The notes below the pieces were generated by a model. The model was not told where the DNA came from. It did no database searches and saw only the letters and a program-made list of their open reading frames with translations. 64,000 bases of DNA from Macrocybe gigantea (taxonomy: Eukaryota; Basidiomycota; Agaricomycetes; Agaricales; Callistosporiaceae), in assembly GCA_011319805.1 (NCBI GenBank), contig SJRY01000111.1, positions 496,001 to 560,000 of the forward strand. The letters are read 5' to 3'. This document shows positions 34,707-46,595 of this stretch, in pieces. Numbering within the stretch: position 1 is the first letter of the stretch; each line of letters opens with the position of its first letter. A program made the translations under genes and the position numbers.

Positions 34707-37700
34707 ATGAGCCATACGCATGGCATCGATAACGACGACCAGCTCTTTCATTTCGACCTCTGCGAGGAGGCTGATCTGCCTGGGACTGCCCAATCCCCTC
34801 AGCCCAGCACGTCTTACGGCGCATTTGCACTAGAGTCAACCCGCCTATCTATACCTATGTCGACGCATGGCGATCTAGCTTCTACAGACGCCCTCGAGGC
34901 AGTCGAAGCATCCTTAGAGCCCGTTGGAAAGGGCAAAGCAGTCACGAAATATATGGCTATTCGTATGCCCACGATTGTTTCTCTTACTCCGTATCTGCTC
35001 TCTCACATTCATGCAGTTTCACCTGCTGACTGTCATTCTTCACATCATTCGTCGCATCTCTCTCCTCTCACGCCGTCATCTCCTGCGTTTCATTCACCTC
35101 CCTTTTCGGAATTCTCTGATGATTCACTTCCTGACATTCGTTCATCCACTCCGGACAGAGGCAAAGGGAAAGGGAAGGACTTGCCCCCCGTCCTGCCTCC
35201 CTTGGCGTTCTCCCCGACAGAATTGAACTATGGAAACGTCGATTGGCCGTCGCTGGCGGGAGCACCGTCTCCTCCTGGCCCGTCGTCCTACGGGTCATAT
35301 AGCAACCCGTCTATGACGTCAACAAACAACACCCCATTGATGGGGTCGACTAGAGACCGTAACAAGCCAGAAGCCCTTGAGGCTGCTTCTTCATCTGTAG
35401 AGAAGGAGAGTAGCCATGTCGCTCTGCATCGCTTGCCTTTCCGACCGCGTTCGCTTTCCAGCTTATCAATGCACTCAGCACCGTCGCCCAGTGCGAGGCC
35501 CATATCCAGAATCAAATCGAAGCTAAAGTTGTCGAGCATCTCTGCTAACTTCACTCCCAAACTTCTCAAACCGAATAGTTACACTTCAGCTCTTTTTCCG
35601 GGAAGTGCAGCCACACAATTAAGCGTCGGAGATTTTCTCCAAAAATCCAGTGACTCTCCCGATGCTCTCCAACTCAAACAAGACACAAAGGCAATACCGA
35701 TTTCTCAGACATCCCAGCTTGATGGAAAAGACATCTTTGCCGACCTCGAATATAAACCACCAAATCTGCGAACCAAGGGTCGGTCCAAAACCTCCCCTTA
35801 TCCTGTCTCTGCCTTCGACTATATCCGGACACGTCGCAATCTCTTTTCGCGCCGCTTCCTCTCATCATTCGAAATTACTTCGATGACTTTCTGCCACGAG
35901 AACTGCGACTCAGAATCTTGTGGTTAATCATAGAGTCATATGAGGCAGATCATATGAAAGCTGTATGTGAGGGCAGATGGTCTGTCGCCAGGGCATCATC
36001 CACCCGAGGGAGATGGGTCGGTCGAGACAAAGGCATGAGGGAGTTGGTCAAGCTCAGCCGGGTGAGTTACTATTTTTATGTCTGAATGGTCCATCTGACC
36101 ATCTGACCGCTGTCATCAGGTTTCCAAGTCATGGCAGAATCTCGTGTTTGATGGCCAATTATGGACAGACCTCGATGTACACCCATTTCCGAAATTGCCC
36201 TATCCTGTCCTCATGCGTCTTACGGCCATCTGTGGCCCGTTTGCCACCAAACTAGATCTTTCCGGTCATACGGAGTTGACTCCCGACATACTCACCAAGA
36301 TTGTGGATAACTTATCTTCATCGCCTCCAGTGCAATCATTGCCTTCTACCCAGCTCACCTCAGTTGACCTCCAAGGATGTACCGAATTGACGACTCGTTC
36401 ACTCCACCATCTTCTTGTTCGTTGCCCGGTATTGCAATCATTATCGTTAAAGGGACTGCGCGCTGTGACCAACACTACCTGTGATATCTTGTCATCTTAT
36501 TGCCCGCAACTAGTCAAGCTGGACTTGAGTCGATGTCCCAATATGGATGCTCAGGGTATTGAAAACATTGCGGTCAATACTCTCGCTCGACGAGAGCAGC
36601 TTTTGTGGAAAGAATTGCGCCTTTCCGGACTGAAGAACATCAACGACTCGACGCTGACCGCTCTCGGAAAGGCAGCCCCTCTCCTCGAGGTCCTTGACTT
36701 GAGTTATGCACGTCAGCTGCACAATTCCGCGTTGGATGCATTCGTTGCATGTAACGATGACCACATCGATTGGAATGGGGACGCCGTCGTGGTATATTCT
36801 CGTGAGATAGGGAGGGAGACAGGCGACTCGATCAGGTATCGAAGACGGGTCACGAACCTGCGCCATCTTATGCTGTCGTTCTGTATCATGCTGACGGACC
36901 ATGCATGCTCCAATTTGGCTCACTCGGTCCCCAAGCTTGAGTATCTGGAGTTGGCGGGCATTGGAGCAGACCTCAGAGATGAAGGGTTAATACGGTTGCT
37001 GAACACTACTCCATATATTCGCCGACTGGACCTGGAAGACGCTTCTGAAATTACTGATGCACTCATTGCTACCATCACGCCCGGGAATGACAGCAATGAC
37101 GAAGAGCCGGCTGCGGCGACACCTGTCCCAGGCCATGTGCTCGAGCATCTCGCGATCTCGTACGCGTCAAACGTCACTGACGATGCCGTTCTCGCTCTCA
37201 TTCAGAACTGCCCCCGCCTGACGTGTCTGGAAGCCGACAACACGCGGATTGGGGCGAACGTCATCCGCGAGTTTGTTCACTTGAGCAAGATGCGGGTGCT
37301 GACTGACGCGAAGATCGTCACGATGGATTGCCGAGGCGTGTCCGAGAGCCTCGTCAAGGAGTTGTCGAACTCGACGCGGCCCAGGAAAGGCTGGCGGTCA
37401 CATGACGCCAGGAAGCTGATGTATCTGGACTCAAGAGATGGGTGCGTGGAGGACCTGAAGATCGGCCAGGACGAGTGCGACGAGAAGCGGGTCATCCTCA
37501 AGTCTTTCTACTCGTGGCAGACCGTGGACGCCGTCCAAGCTGCTAAGGAGAAGCGAAGGAGATCTTCTCGGCGTAACGCCAATCAGTCGAATGGAAGTAC
37601 GGATGACTACGATGCCGGCCCTGGACGTTCGACGCGATGGTGGTCCCCTGGTGGCAGGCGAACACCAGGTTCTGGCAGATTATCGCCACTGAGCGATATG

Positions 37701-37727
37701 AACAATGATAGTTGTAGAGTGATGTAA
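34707..37727 (+). CDS. F-box and leucine-rich-repeat protein with possible CaaX tail, one-base frame break
   Basis: Likely substrate receptor of an SCF ubiquitin ligase. Exons 34707-34962, 35017-36061 and 36120-37727 give 969 residues once one base is added. The first ~370 residues are Ser/Pro-rich. The F-box follows (NYFDDFLPRELRLRILWLI), then about ten Amn1/Grr1-type LRRs (LTSVDLQGCTELTTRSL; LVKLDLSRCPNMDAQGI; LRHLMLSFCIMLTDHACSNL). The chain ends NNDSCRVM; a C-a-a-X box with X = Met would direct farnesylation, as with some animal FBXL proteins carrying CaaX ends. The frame break is at the T run 35844-35847; adding one T restores FAPLPLIIRNYFDDF, and the exon lengths then sum to a whole number of codons. 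The nearest relatives I know are Grr1- and FBXL2-like; the substrate is unknown. Confidence 0.82.
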
Positions 37728-37945
37728 GTCCTCTCATATGTATTCGCCCACCCGACATTGCAATGTCTCTCGCTCGCCCCATTGTATATGTAATGTGCAT
37801 GTATATCTTTATCTCGCTCTGCGTTGACGGATCTCGTACCGACCAAATTTACGACCTCTATATAGCAAATTCAATATTGCAAATGTACAATATCTAAACG
37901 AACGTGGCATGTCGATTGTACATTCCAGAGCGATCAAAAAGTCCA

Positions 37946-39131
37946 TTAATCTTGCGTTGTCAGGGACTGTTTCTGCCTCTTCGCCTTTTTCTTCGCTTTC
38001 TTTGTGCTTGTCTTTTCTGGGTCGGGTGAGGGAGAGTTGGCGCTAGAACTGTTTTGGCTAGCGAGCTGCTGAGCACGAGGGGTATTCTGAGACTTCAGGC
38101 TGTCAGCCGCCAGCGAGTTGTCCACCTTTTTCTGCCGCTTCTTGCGTGATGAAGAGGTCTTCGTTGATGCCGAATCTGCTGAGGGAGAACCATCTTTCGA
38201 AGATGTACGTTGAGAGTTGCCGTCATCATATCCTGGTCGCCAGAGAACAAAGTATGAATCAAACATTGAGTCCTACAAAGGCCAAAAATGAGCATATACC
38301 CGCAAAAGGATCGATGGGCGGCCGTTTTCGTTTCGTGCTCGGCAATGTCAGCGATTCTATCTGCAGTGATGTTACTTCTTTGCCTTGCCCTTGACATTCG
38401 AGAGACTCGACGACTGGTCGTCAACGTCCATGCTCGGGTCCTCATAGACTTCTAGAATGTCTTGGTCCAATTCTCCATTTTCGGCGCTCTCTCTAAGTTC
38501 TTTTTCGTATTGCTGTCTCTGGAGCATTTTTGACGTGATCTTGGGTTCGATGATGGTGGATGATGAAGGGTTAGGGCTCATTTGCCCTGAGTGCTGGACG
38601 TTCTTCGCCTGAGCGATGGCATGTTTGATAAAGCGGCCCGCTGCCTCCTTGTCGATTTCAGCTCGTGCTGCAGGGCGGAAGAGGCGTTCATTTCCGAGGA
38701 AGATGTAATAAGAAATGAACACACGTGTAGGCTCTTTTTCGGCTTGGGAAATTTTATCAAAGTATTTGCGCACACGATCCTATGGGAGCACCATTGAGGA
38801 GACCAGTGGAAAGCGGGAAAATGAGATGGTAAAACTTGCCAGTTCGGGTACCACAGAATGGGTTTTCGGATCGATTCCCTTCGACTTGAGGTATACTGAG
38901 AAGAGATCAGAAAAGTGTTTCGATGAATGCGTGACAGGTCATACTAAAGACTAGATCATAGATGATGTATGGGAGGACAGTTTGAAGCTTTGCTTGTTGA
39001 AGGGGTTCAAGCGCGAGGATAGTCTCTGGGAGTGTCTGCGAGAACAGCGGTTGAATATGCGCGTCGAGATCGTCGAGAGAGGCTGCTAAGGTGGCCAGCT
39101 TCGCCTTGGCCCTTGCTGTCTGGTCTGTCAT
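37946..39131 (-). CDS. LRP1: nuclear exosome cofactor Lrp1/Rrp47 (C1D family), one-base frame break
   Basis: Partner of Rrp6 in the nuclear exosome, active in rRNA and snoRNA 3' trimming. Exons on the minus strand (39131-38945, 38895-38840, 38779-38725, 38667-38300, 38232-37946) sum to 953 bases, one short of 318 codons (317 residues). The Sas10/C1D domain fills the N-terminal half: LDDLDAHIQPLFSQTLPE, KLQTVLPYIIYDLVFIYLKS, GIDPKTHSVVPELDRVRKYF. The C-terminus is Lys-rich (KKAKKKAKRQKQ), as expected for RNA binding and nuclear import. The second intron begins GCAAGT (38839-38780), the only donor that preserves PELDRVRKY. A break near 38376 needs one more A and then reads TKRKRPPIDPFAG, a conserved end of the structured part. 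The ATG choice fits the C1D N-terminus. Confidence 0.88.
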
Positions 39132-39419
39132 CGTCGCTGAAGGCAGACCTTCTCCTGCTTTGAGCAAACAGCTGTCAACAAGCTTCTTGGACATGGTCGT
39201 CATTCTGTCGTCGTCTGCTGCTTTGCATGAGCTGATACAACGAGCCAGTCTTCTGAGCTGAGATACACTGCAAATACACAGCTCGAACATCGTGAGTCAT
39301 CGGCGACTCGACGGCGTGCATGAGCGTTGACACAGATGCTGGTGTTCTTCTAATAGTCCATGCTCGGTACACGGGCACAGGTGAGCCACCCTTTTTTCCC
39401 TTTGACCTTCTCACGCAGC

Positions 39420-39740
39420 TTACCCGCTGTTCCTAGGCCACGCGGACTTGTCAAAATAGCAAGTGGAGCGATTTTCTTTGCAGTTTCTGTGCTTCCTGAC
39501 ATATGCGGCGACAGTGAATGGCTTACCCATCAGCACCGAGACACGCTGGCGTCGATAGTGGGTCACCCCACCCTGGCATCGTACCTTGCGATCGCAGACG
39601 GCGAGGCGATTGGACGAGTCAAGTTTGAGATGACCGAGGTGCGTCTGTTTTGGCTCTGTGGCGCGACGCCGGCTTACTCGTCGCCCAGCGAATGCTACAG
39701 CCGTGCGGGCCACCGCCTCGCAAGGATGATTAGTACCTAG
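39420..39740 (+). pseudogene. short cyclophilin-like remnant (tentative)
   Basis: In the gap between LRP1 and the methyltransferase gene, a plus-strand frame reads ASYLAIADGEAIGRVKFEMT (about 39571-39633). This resembles the start of cyclophilins, where a strand ending in G-E-x-x-G-R-V-x-F-E-L follows the N-terminal beta strand. A donor-like GTGCGT follows and the next 90 bases can be read as TAVRATASQG, loosely like TAENFRALCTG, but then stop. No other cyclophilin motif is present and there is no good start codon. If real it is a truncated copy; chance similarity is possible. Confidence 0.25.
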
Positions 39741-40034
39741 TAATAGATCAATTTGTCCTGTTTAGCGAGGTCTGATTTGATTGATCTACCTCGAACTGGA
39801 ATGTACAAATTGCGCCGCGACTACGCTTTCCAAATGGATTTCCCAGTCAGCATCACTCGGAGCCTCTGCAAAGGTCCAGTCCATTTCTGCCTCTCCACAT
39901 GCCCTCTTCTTCTTTTACCTCTTAGACCGCCCGCCCATTGTCCTCTCTCGAACACACAAAAGATCACTGGCCACAATCGACCTCCATCTTTGTCTACCCC
40001 TTTCTCTTTATAATCCCGTCTGGGCCATCACGCA

Positions 40035-43008
40035 ATGGCTACGGCAGACCAGTCTCCTGTGTTACAGCTACCATCATTCGTTTCTCCCCTTCCGGTCGAT
40101 CAGTGGGCTCCTTTGCGACGTCCGTTATCGCCTGTAACGTCTCACTACCGGCCGTTCTCGACGTATAGCACTTCGCCAATACTCCAGACTCCTCCGATCA
40201 CCAAGTCGCCCTCTTCGTCATTCATCCGCTCGTCTGCGTCCTTCGCCATGGGCTTCAATTTCAAGAATGGTGCGAAGGGTAAGGAAAAGGAACAGGAGCC
40301 CGGTCGTGCTCGGAAGTCATCAGAGATCGCGGATGCCGCCAAAAACTCAAGGCCGGAATCACCAATAAAGTCTGTCGTCTCTCCAATCAAGAATTCTCCA
40401 AATCGCCCCTCGTCTCCACATGGCTTCTTCTCGTTACACAAGGGTCTCAAGAAGAAACGCTCACTCGCATCGCTTCTCTCTCCGCCACTCGAACCCAGCC
40501 AATCCACACCATCCACACCTCTCAAATCCGTTTCAGCTTCCTCCTCTGATCCGTCTGCGTCATCCTCCTCGAATCCCAAACCGTCCGACCATGGTGATAC
40601 CACCCCAAAACCTGTACCGCAGCTAAGCTCCTGGGAAAGGCACAGCAGGGCGAACAAGTTTGTTCGCAAGAACAATTGGATAAATTCACACAGCATGAAG
40701 CACCACCCATATCGTGGAGAAGTTGCATATATGCAAGCTTATGATCCCATTCTACTCCAAAAGTGCGTCAGCTTTTCCTTTTTTTTGCAGTGGCTGCGAC
40801 GTTCACCGGTCTGCCTTAGTGATCATTACACAGACATACTCCTACGGCGATTGAACCCCACGTCACACCCTACCTTCTATGATTTCGGTGAGATGGAACC
40901 GTTATCCATCCTTGACCTGGGCTGCGGCCCCGGGCACTGGTTATTGGAGGCGTCCAACACTTGGGAGTTTTCCTCTATCACCGGCATCGACATTGTGGAC
41001 GTACGACTTCCGGAAATACGGAATAGAGACAATATCATATTCGTTCGAGCCAATTTGTGGGTGTCATGTGTCGTCTTACGTTTCGTCCCAGTGCTCATAC
41101 CTGTCGCCACACAGCATTAAATATCCCCTGCCATTTCCAGAGAAATCATTCGATCTTGTCCGAATGGCAAACCTGTCGCTCTGCATACCCTACGACAAGT
41201 GGGAATTCGTGATCTCGGAAGTGTTCCGCGTCCTGACTATCGAAGGACGGCTGGAACTGATCGACGATCAACTCTTCTTCCCTTATGCCCCGAGCACACC
41301 TACTGATTCCCCATCTACTTCGACGGCGGCACCCGCTCCTTCAGCAGCTCCGCCAAATATTAGCAAAGGTGTTTCTTTCTTTGACCTCGATAGACGTGAT
41401 CCGGAAGACGATGACGTTACTCTCCAAGATAGCACAGAAGATGACAGTTCCTTGCATACGGAATCAACCCTAATCCACGACGGCTACACCTCCACCTCCT
41501 CCAAAGACGAGTTACCGCAGCCAAGAATTATCCAGAACTTAGACACCTCCAGGCCACCCTCAGATACTTCGGAAGTATTCTCTACAGATGATCCCGAAAC
41601 GCCAACATCAACGACGACCATCAGAACGAACGATACGGTGCGTCCTTCACATTGGAACCGCAAGATGGCCGCCTCTCGGAATCTGGAGACTGTCTTTTCG
41701 GACATGCTCATCACCAAATATGGCATTCATACGCGCCCTTCTGATTTCGTTCCCGAAATTATACGCCGCTTCTTTGGCAACTGCAAGAAGCTTCACAGCT
41801 TTCACATAAAGCTTGCTCCTAGAGACGCGCACACAGGCTTTGGCAATCTGAGCAGAGTCTCCACCTCAAGCACGGGCTCGGATGGTAGCGACAAGGCAAA
41901 GGCTTTGTTCGAACACGGTCTTGAGAAACTCAACGACCTCGCGCGACCATGGCTCTCGGAGAAAGAACAGCGCTGGAAGACGAAGGTGGAGAAGGTGCAC
42001 GACAAACTCGAAAAGGCGGCCGTTGTTGGCGTGCACGTCAGGTCCAGGTCATTCGAGGACGCGGTGGTGGTGGACATGCATGTCCCCGACACACATGTTC
42101 CCGAGGGCCTTAGTAAGAAAGCTGCTGGTCGACTTGGGCTGGCATAGACGAAGCGATGATGGGAGATTCGCAGAAACCGAAAAACAAAATACTGTCTCCC
42201 ATTCAGGAACGCCCATCAACATCTTCTGGCATCCAGCGCCAGCTTAGCAAGCGCAACAAGTCCCCACCGCGTCATCCACCTGATAAGGATTCTTCGACCA
42301 GGCATATTCCCCGTGCCGAGGTTGCGGGTGTCGAAGCCTCTGGAGAAGATCCTAATCCTCCGGAATCTCAGAAAAACATCAGCGCAAAGGCTGCCAACCG
42401 CTTGGGTATATCGTACTCCGCCCTTGCAGTTGCAGCAGCGGCTTCTCGACGGCCTCAGTCGTCATCATCGTCGCTCTCGCCGTTTTCGACGCCATCTCAA
42501 TCTCCGGGCATCATTGTATGGCCATACACCTATATCGCGCTGTCTCCGACCGAATTGGAAATGCACGCATGCAAGTTTGTCCATACACTCATTGGTGGAA
42601 AGCTCTCTGGCCGACTTTATCCAAACGTTCAAGGACGAAAACGGGGACGAGGTTGCCGACGACGCCGATTTCCAGCAAGCTATATGGGATTACGAATGGT
42701 GAATGAGCTGTGCATTGATGTCGTCGTCATGCTGACCTATGTTCCTTCCCAGCTTCCGTCGGCGAAGGTTCCACTGGCCGTCTGAGATACCCGAGCTCGA
42801 TGCGGTCTCCGACTACCACTCGCACCACGATCACAAATCCACAAGCGAACCTGATGCTATCCAAACGACGTACTCTACCATCCCAGCGTCATCTCCGTTC
42901 TGGAAACCCACCTCCGAATTGCCATACAAGATCTATCGCGCAGAGATCTCATCCATTTACGGACGATTCGAGTGTTTGAAGCCATCAAGGATGAATTTGG
43001 ACTTCTGA
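40035..43008 (+). CDS. SAM-dependent methyltransferase domain protein, about 935 residues, two frame breaks
   Basis: Exons 40035-40762, 40820-41056, 41115-42698, 42753-43008. A ~230-residue Ser/Pro/Lys-rich lead (with KKKRSLASLLSPPLEPS) precedes a class I methyltransferase fold: YDFGEMEPLSILDLGCGPGH contains motif I (LDLGCGPGH), then SSITGIDIVD with the acidic end of strand 2, YPLPFPEKSFDLVRM and EVFRVLTIEGRLELID (post-motifs). A long acidic linker follows, then a second conserved block (TELEMHACKFVHTLIG; SLADFIQTFKDENGDEV; IWDYECFRRRRFHWPS). Two frame breaks are needed: one base at a G pair near 42141 and two bases in a CT repeat near 42604. With them the exons sum to exactly 936 codons. The substrate is unknown. 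A TATAAT-like box lies about 25 bases before the ATG. Without the repairs the protein would end at 42147 with the methyltransferase domain intact. Confidence 0.78.
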
Positions 43009-43749
43009 AATTTGTACAGCCTCCTAGCTGATGCGCGCCGCGTTGCCCCATCAAATACGAGTCAGAAAGCCACTCGGCCGTTACACTAATTATCTCATGA
43101 AACCTCACGATTTTGACTCTCACAATTCACTCCCGCAATTCTTCATTTGACGACACTCAATAACGCATTTCGCATACACATCAATCCTTCATTCATGCCG
43201 TTGTGTTGACTACATCACGATCCTTCATTGTCTCTCTTGCGTCCTTTCTCGCTTTGGATTATATAACATGAGCACCGATTAATCAAATGTTGTACGATTA
43301 GAGAACGTTCCATTATATGAATCTTACTGTAATTACACGGCATCTTTGGCCTCCCAGCAAACAAATGATTCAATGACATGTCTCTGGGGGGTCACGATAA
43401 TCACAATGGTCAACCGTAGTATCCAAAAGGGAACTGATTTCACTCGTCTCTGTCGCACGGCTCGTTGGTCTGCGTCCAGCGTCCCAGCATCCATCCCATT
43501 ATGGTTTCCCGTCTGATTAGGTTTGTTTGGTTACCTTGTGTTGCCGAGCTGGCCGTCAAGATTTCACACTGCGGCAGAATGTCAAAAGATCCTTCACTGA
43601 TTTCCAGTAGATGCCGAACGGCATATCACATGGCAGGCTTGCGTGTCTAAATAGGAACCGCGTTGCTGATTTGGTGCTCACGCGGCTTTGGAAGCTTCAG
43701 TGTGCAATCTTTCGATACTCTATATACCGCTTGGAAACTCGGATTTGCT
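43009..43749. other. intergenic region, methyltransferase to WSS1
   Basis: About 740 bases between two plus-strand genes. I see no family-like frame, no tRNA signature and no repeat. The promoter of WSS1 should lie near its right end. Confidence 0.4.
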
Positions 43750-45045
43750 ATGCCAAATGTTTTTGTTCAGTCTTTTGCTCATCTCAAGGATCGGCCTAAT
43801 GCCGATGAGGCCCTGCATATGCTTCAGCGCATCGCGTCGCTCGTTAAACCGCTAATGAGGAAGCGCAGCTGGGTGCTTCCCGTCCTAGCAGAGTTCTTTC
43901 CAGACAGTCCAAATCTTTTAGGTGCGTCCTTTTGTTTATATTTGAGGGACAAGGCGCATTCTCTAATTTAACTCTAGGGCTAAGTTGGGTGTTCATTATA
44001 TCATTTCACCGAGGTTCTGATATGAAGCCTTGTCGATGACAGACATAAATCATGGGCAGAAGATTTGTTTGCGCCTCCGTCCTGCGCATGCGCTTGATAG
44101 ACTGCTCGATGAAGAGGACGTCGTCCAGACAATGCTTCACGAGGTTCGTCTACTGTAGTCCCGCTGTGTTGAAGTGGAATTGATGATCGACGGCATGGTT
44201 ATGTAGCTTACTCACAACGTACACGGGCCGCACGATGAGAAGTTTTACAAGTTCCTGTCTGAACTCCAGGAAGAATATGATGCTCTCCAGCGCTCTGGTT
44301 ATGCTGGAGAGGGCTTCTTCTCCAAAGGGCATCGTCTTGGGACGAATGTCTCCCACGACCTTCCACCACATCTTGCTCGACTCAAAGCTCTGGAAGCTGC
44401 CGAAAAGAGACGGCAGACGGCGAGAATATTGGGCACCGGCGGTCGCCTCGGAGGCAGGATAAACACGAAAGGGCTTAGTCCTAGGGAATTGGCAGCTCAG
44501 GTACGGAACTTATCATGGACCAAATATTCACCAAGTTGATTGTCAAAATTGAGGCCGCGGAACGTCGTCTGCGAGACGAAAAGGCGTGCGGTTCTGGTGT
44601 CTTGGCTGAACAAGAAGCGGACAAGGCCGCCGAACAAAGCATACAGACACCGGTCATAGATCTTACAAGCGACTCAGAGGACGATGCAGTTGCTATTGAT
44701 CGACAGTCGCCGACGGTCGGTCCCTCAAACCCTGCTGTTCCAAAGGTTCGGGGTACCGGCGCCAATATACCAACAGTGACTGCGACATCAGGCGGGAACA
44801 GAGCGACGAAAGCTACGCGGGAGCCTGCTCTACCCAGGAAAATGAACGAACTGCTAAAGCGCGAATGGACCTGTCCAATGTGCACCCTCATCAACCTTCC
44901 AGAAGCCTTCCAGTGCGAAGCCTGCCTCACAGGCCGTCCCCCAGATCCTGAGGCCGGGTGGATATGCTCCGTCTGCGGTGAGACTGGCATACCTCACGAA
45001 ATGTGGTCATGTCGGTTCTGTGGCACAGTGAAGGTCAGCAGCTGA
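43750..45045 (+). CDS. WSS1: DNA-protein-crosslink metalloprotease Wss1 (WLM domain, RanBP2 zinc fingers, SUMO-interacting motif)
   Basis: SPRTN-related protease that digests proteins trapped on DNA, recruited through SUMO. Exons 43750-43921, 44043-44143, 44207-44500 and 44554-45045 give 352 residues with no frame break. The WLM domain covers the first ~180 residues (FAHLKDRPNADEALHMLQRI; RSWVLPVLAEFFP). The zinc-protease motif HELTH is at 90-94, with the intron 44144-44206 falling between Glu91 and Leu92. VSHDLPPHLARLKALEAAE and GLSPRELAAQAAERRLRDEK are conserved helices. A SUMO-interacting motif VIDLTSDSEDD follows, then two RanBP2-type zinc fingers (WTCPMCTLINLPEAFQCEAC; WICSVCGE ... WSCRFCG). 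Layout is that of budding-yeast Wss1. It ends 30 bases from the convergent EFM3-like gene. Confidence 0.93.
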
Positions 45046-45074
45046 AGACGCCCTACTTTTCCTTTGACGATATA

Positions 45075-46513
45075 TTAGTATGAATTTGGACATCGTGTTG
45101 CATAACGTACCGCACGCAGTTGGAAGACCCTGACACAGTCGTGAGTCGTATAGTAATCGACTGCTTCCAGCAATGTAAGCGTTTCTGACTGGCAGAAAAG
45201 ATCCTCGACATGAATGGCTGACGCTGTATGATGTTAATGACATAATACCCAAACAAAAAGTAGGAAATACTGATTATACCTTGTGCACATTCTAAAAACC
45301 GCGAAAAAGTTCGTTCATTTCTAACCGCAGCTGCGATGAGAGCGATGGAATTTTCTGCGCACAGTGCCTTTCCTAAGACACTGATCAATGGGGGGATGAG
45401 GACCGGATCAAATATCTGGCCATCTCATTATTGTTCATGAACTGGATCAGCAACACATTCGAAAACCCACTATATCCGCGCCGATGACAAGATTGGCTTT
45501 TAGGTCATTTTCTAGAAAAGAAGCGGTGTTTGTATCGGGATTCGATGCCTCGTTCCAATCCAGCAGCTTGAAATGGATGGCAGGATGAATCGAGGAAGGG
45601 TCTGACGAGCTGATGAGCGACAGTGTCATTTGCATAGCAATGGGATATGGCGACACCCACTGCACGGCATCATAACATTTTGTTTGCACCTGGTGAGGAC
45701 GGTTTCGTCTACATCTGTGAGCCAAAGCACTGCAGCGGAAGAATCGGCCGAATAACGCTGCTGTAAGCTTGCTATGACAACGCCGAGGAATCCAATACCG
45801 GATCCCAGCTCAAGTACTTGTTTGTCAGCGACTAGATCTGCTGCTTTATGAACAAAAACTACACTGAAATCGTGTTCACTTTACGTCACCTGGGTGTTGG
45901 AATATATATTGTGCCAAGACATGGCTTGCGAACCAAGTCCGTAGACCTGTAGTACCGTTTTCGATAGTCGTCCTTGACTCAAGGAGAGTCACAGATTGTA
46001 ACTGATCGAGGTCCACAAAACCAGAAGGTGGCAAACCTGCCGGGGAATTCCAGAAATATGTCACGAATGATTCGGAGGGGGGGCGATGCTGAATAATTCC
46101 TTGAGAATTACTGGAATTGAGAAGCAAACATCAAATCCTATGACATCGCACCGACGTACGTTGAGGATCCAATGGAGGATATCAGCGATAAATAATGATC
46201 GTAGATACGAGAGTCTATTTCTTCATCCTGAAAGACGTCCTAAGCCGAGCATGCGACTGAGCATGGCCGTAATGTGACTTACTTGATCAGTCATAAGAGT
46301 CTCTAAGTTTTTAATAGCCCACTTCCAGAAGGATTGCTGGTATTCGGATGAGGGTGGATGCTCGTTAAATCTGCGATGGAGGAGAATATAACGTAGGAAA
46401 AAATCATGAACTGTATGAGGGGATATATCTCTCGGAAAAGCAAGGTTGTTCGGCGGCTGAAGTGAGAGATAGCCCTGCAAAAGGCGAAAAAGCTGAAGCT
46501 GAACGAACGACAT
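45075..46513 (-). CDS. EFM3: lysine methyltransferase of the EFM3/FAM86 family
   Basis: Family members methylate a lysine of translation elongation factor 2. Seven exons on the minus strand; the first five start 46513-46283, 46227-46156, 46088-45890, 45840-45661, 45601. The FAM86-type N-terminal helix region (FLRYILLHRRFNEHPPSSEY) is followed by SVTLLESRTTIENGTTGLRT, a strong family block. Motif I is VLELGSGIGFLGVVIAS, then LWLTDVDETVL, HFKLLDWNEA and NLVIGADI before FDP. The last exon reads ETLTLLEAVDYYTTHDCVRV. The 7-base C run near the start of exon 3 is a risk for miscalling. The final acceptor was chosen for ETLTLLEA. Family assignment is good; the eEF2 substrate is by analogy. Confidence 0.8.
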
Positions 46514-46595
46514 GGGATGAAACTGAAGTCCAAACTGATGGCACGTGACTATTCTACAATTTTTTTTTCCCGTTCTTGCAACGTGCTGGCTTTCA

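Noticed and set aside
42148..43008. A separate gene downstream of the methyltransferase stop at 42147
   Set aside because: The reading frame one base away continues at once with related sequence (KAAGRLGL then KAANRLGIS), has no good start, and the summed exon lengths become whole codons only if it is one gene.
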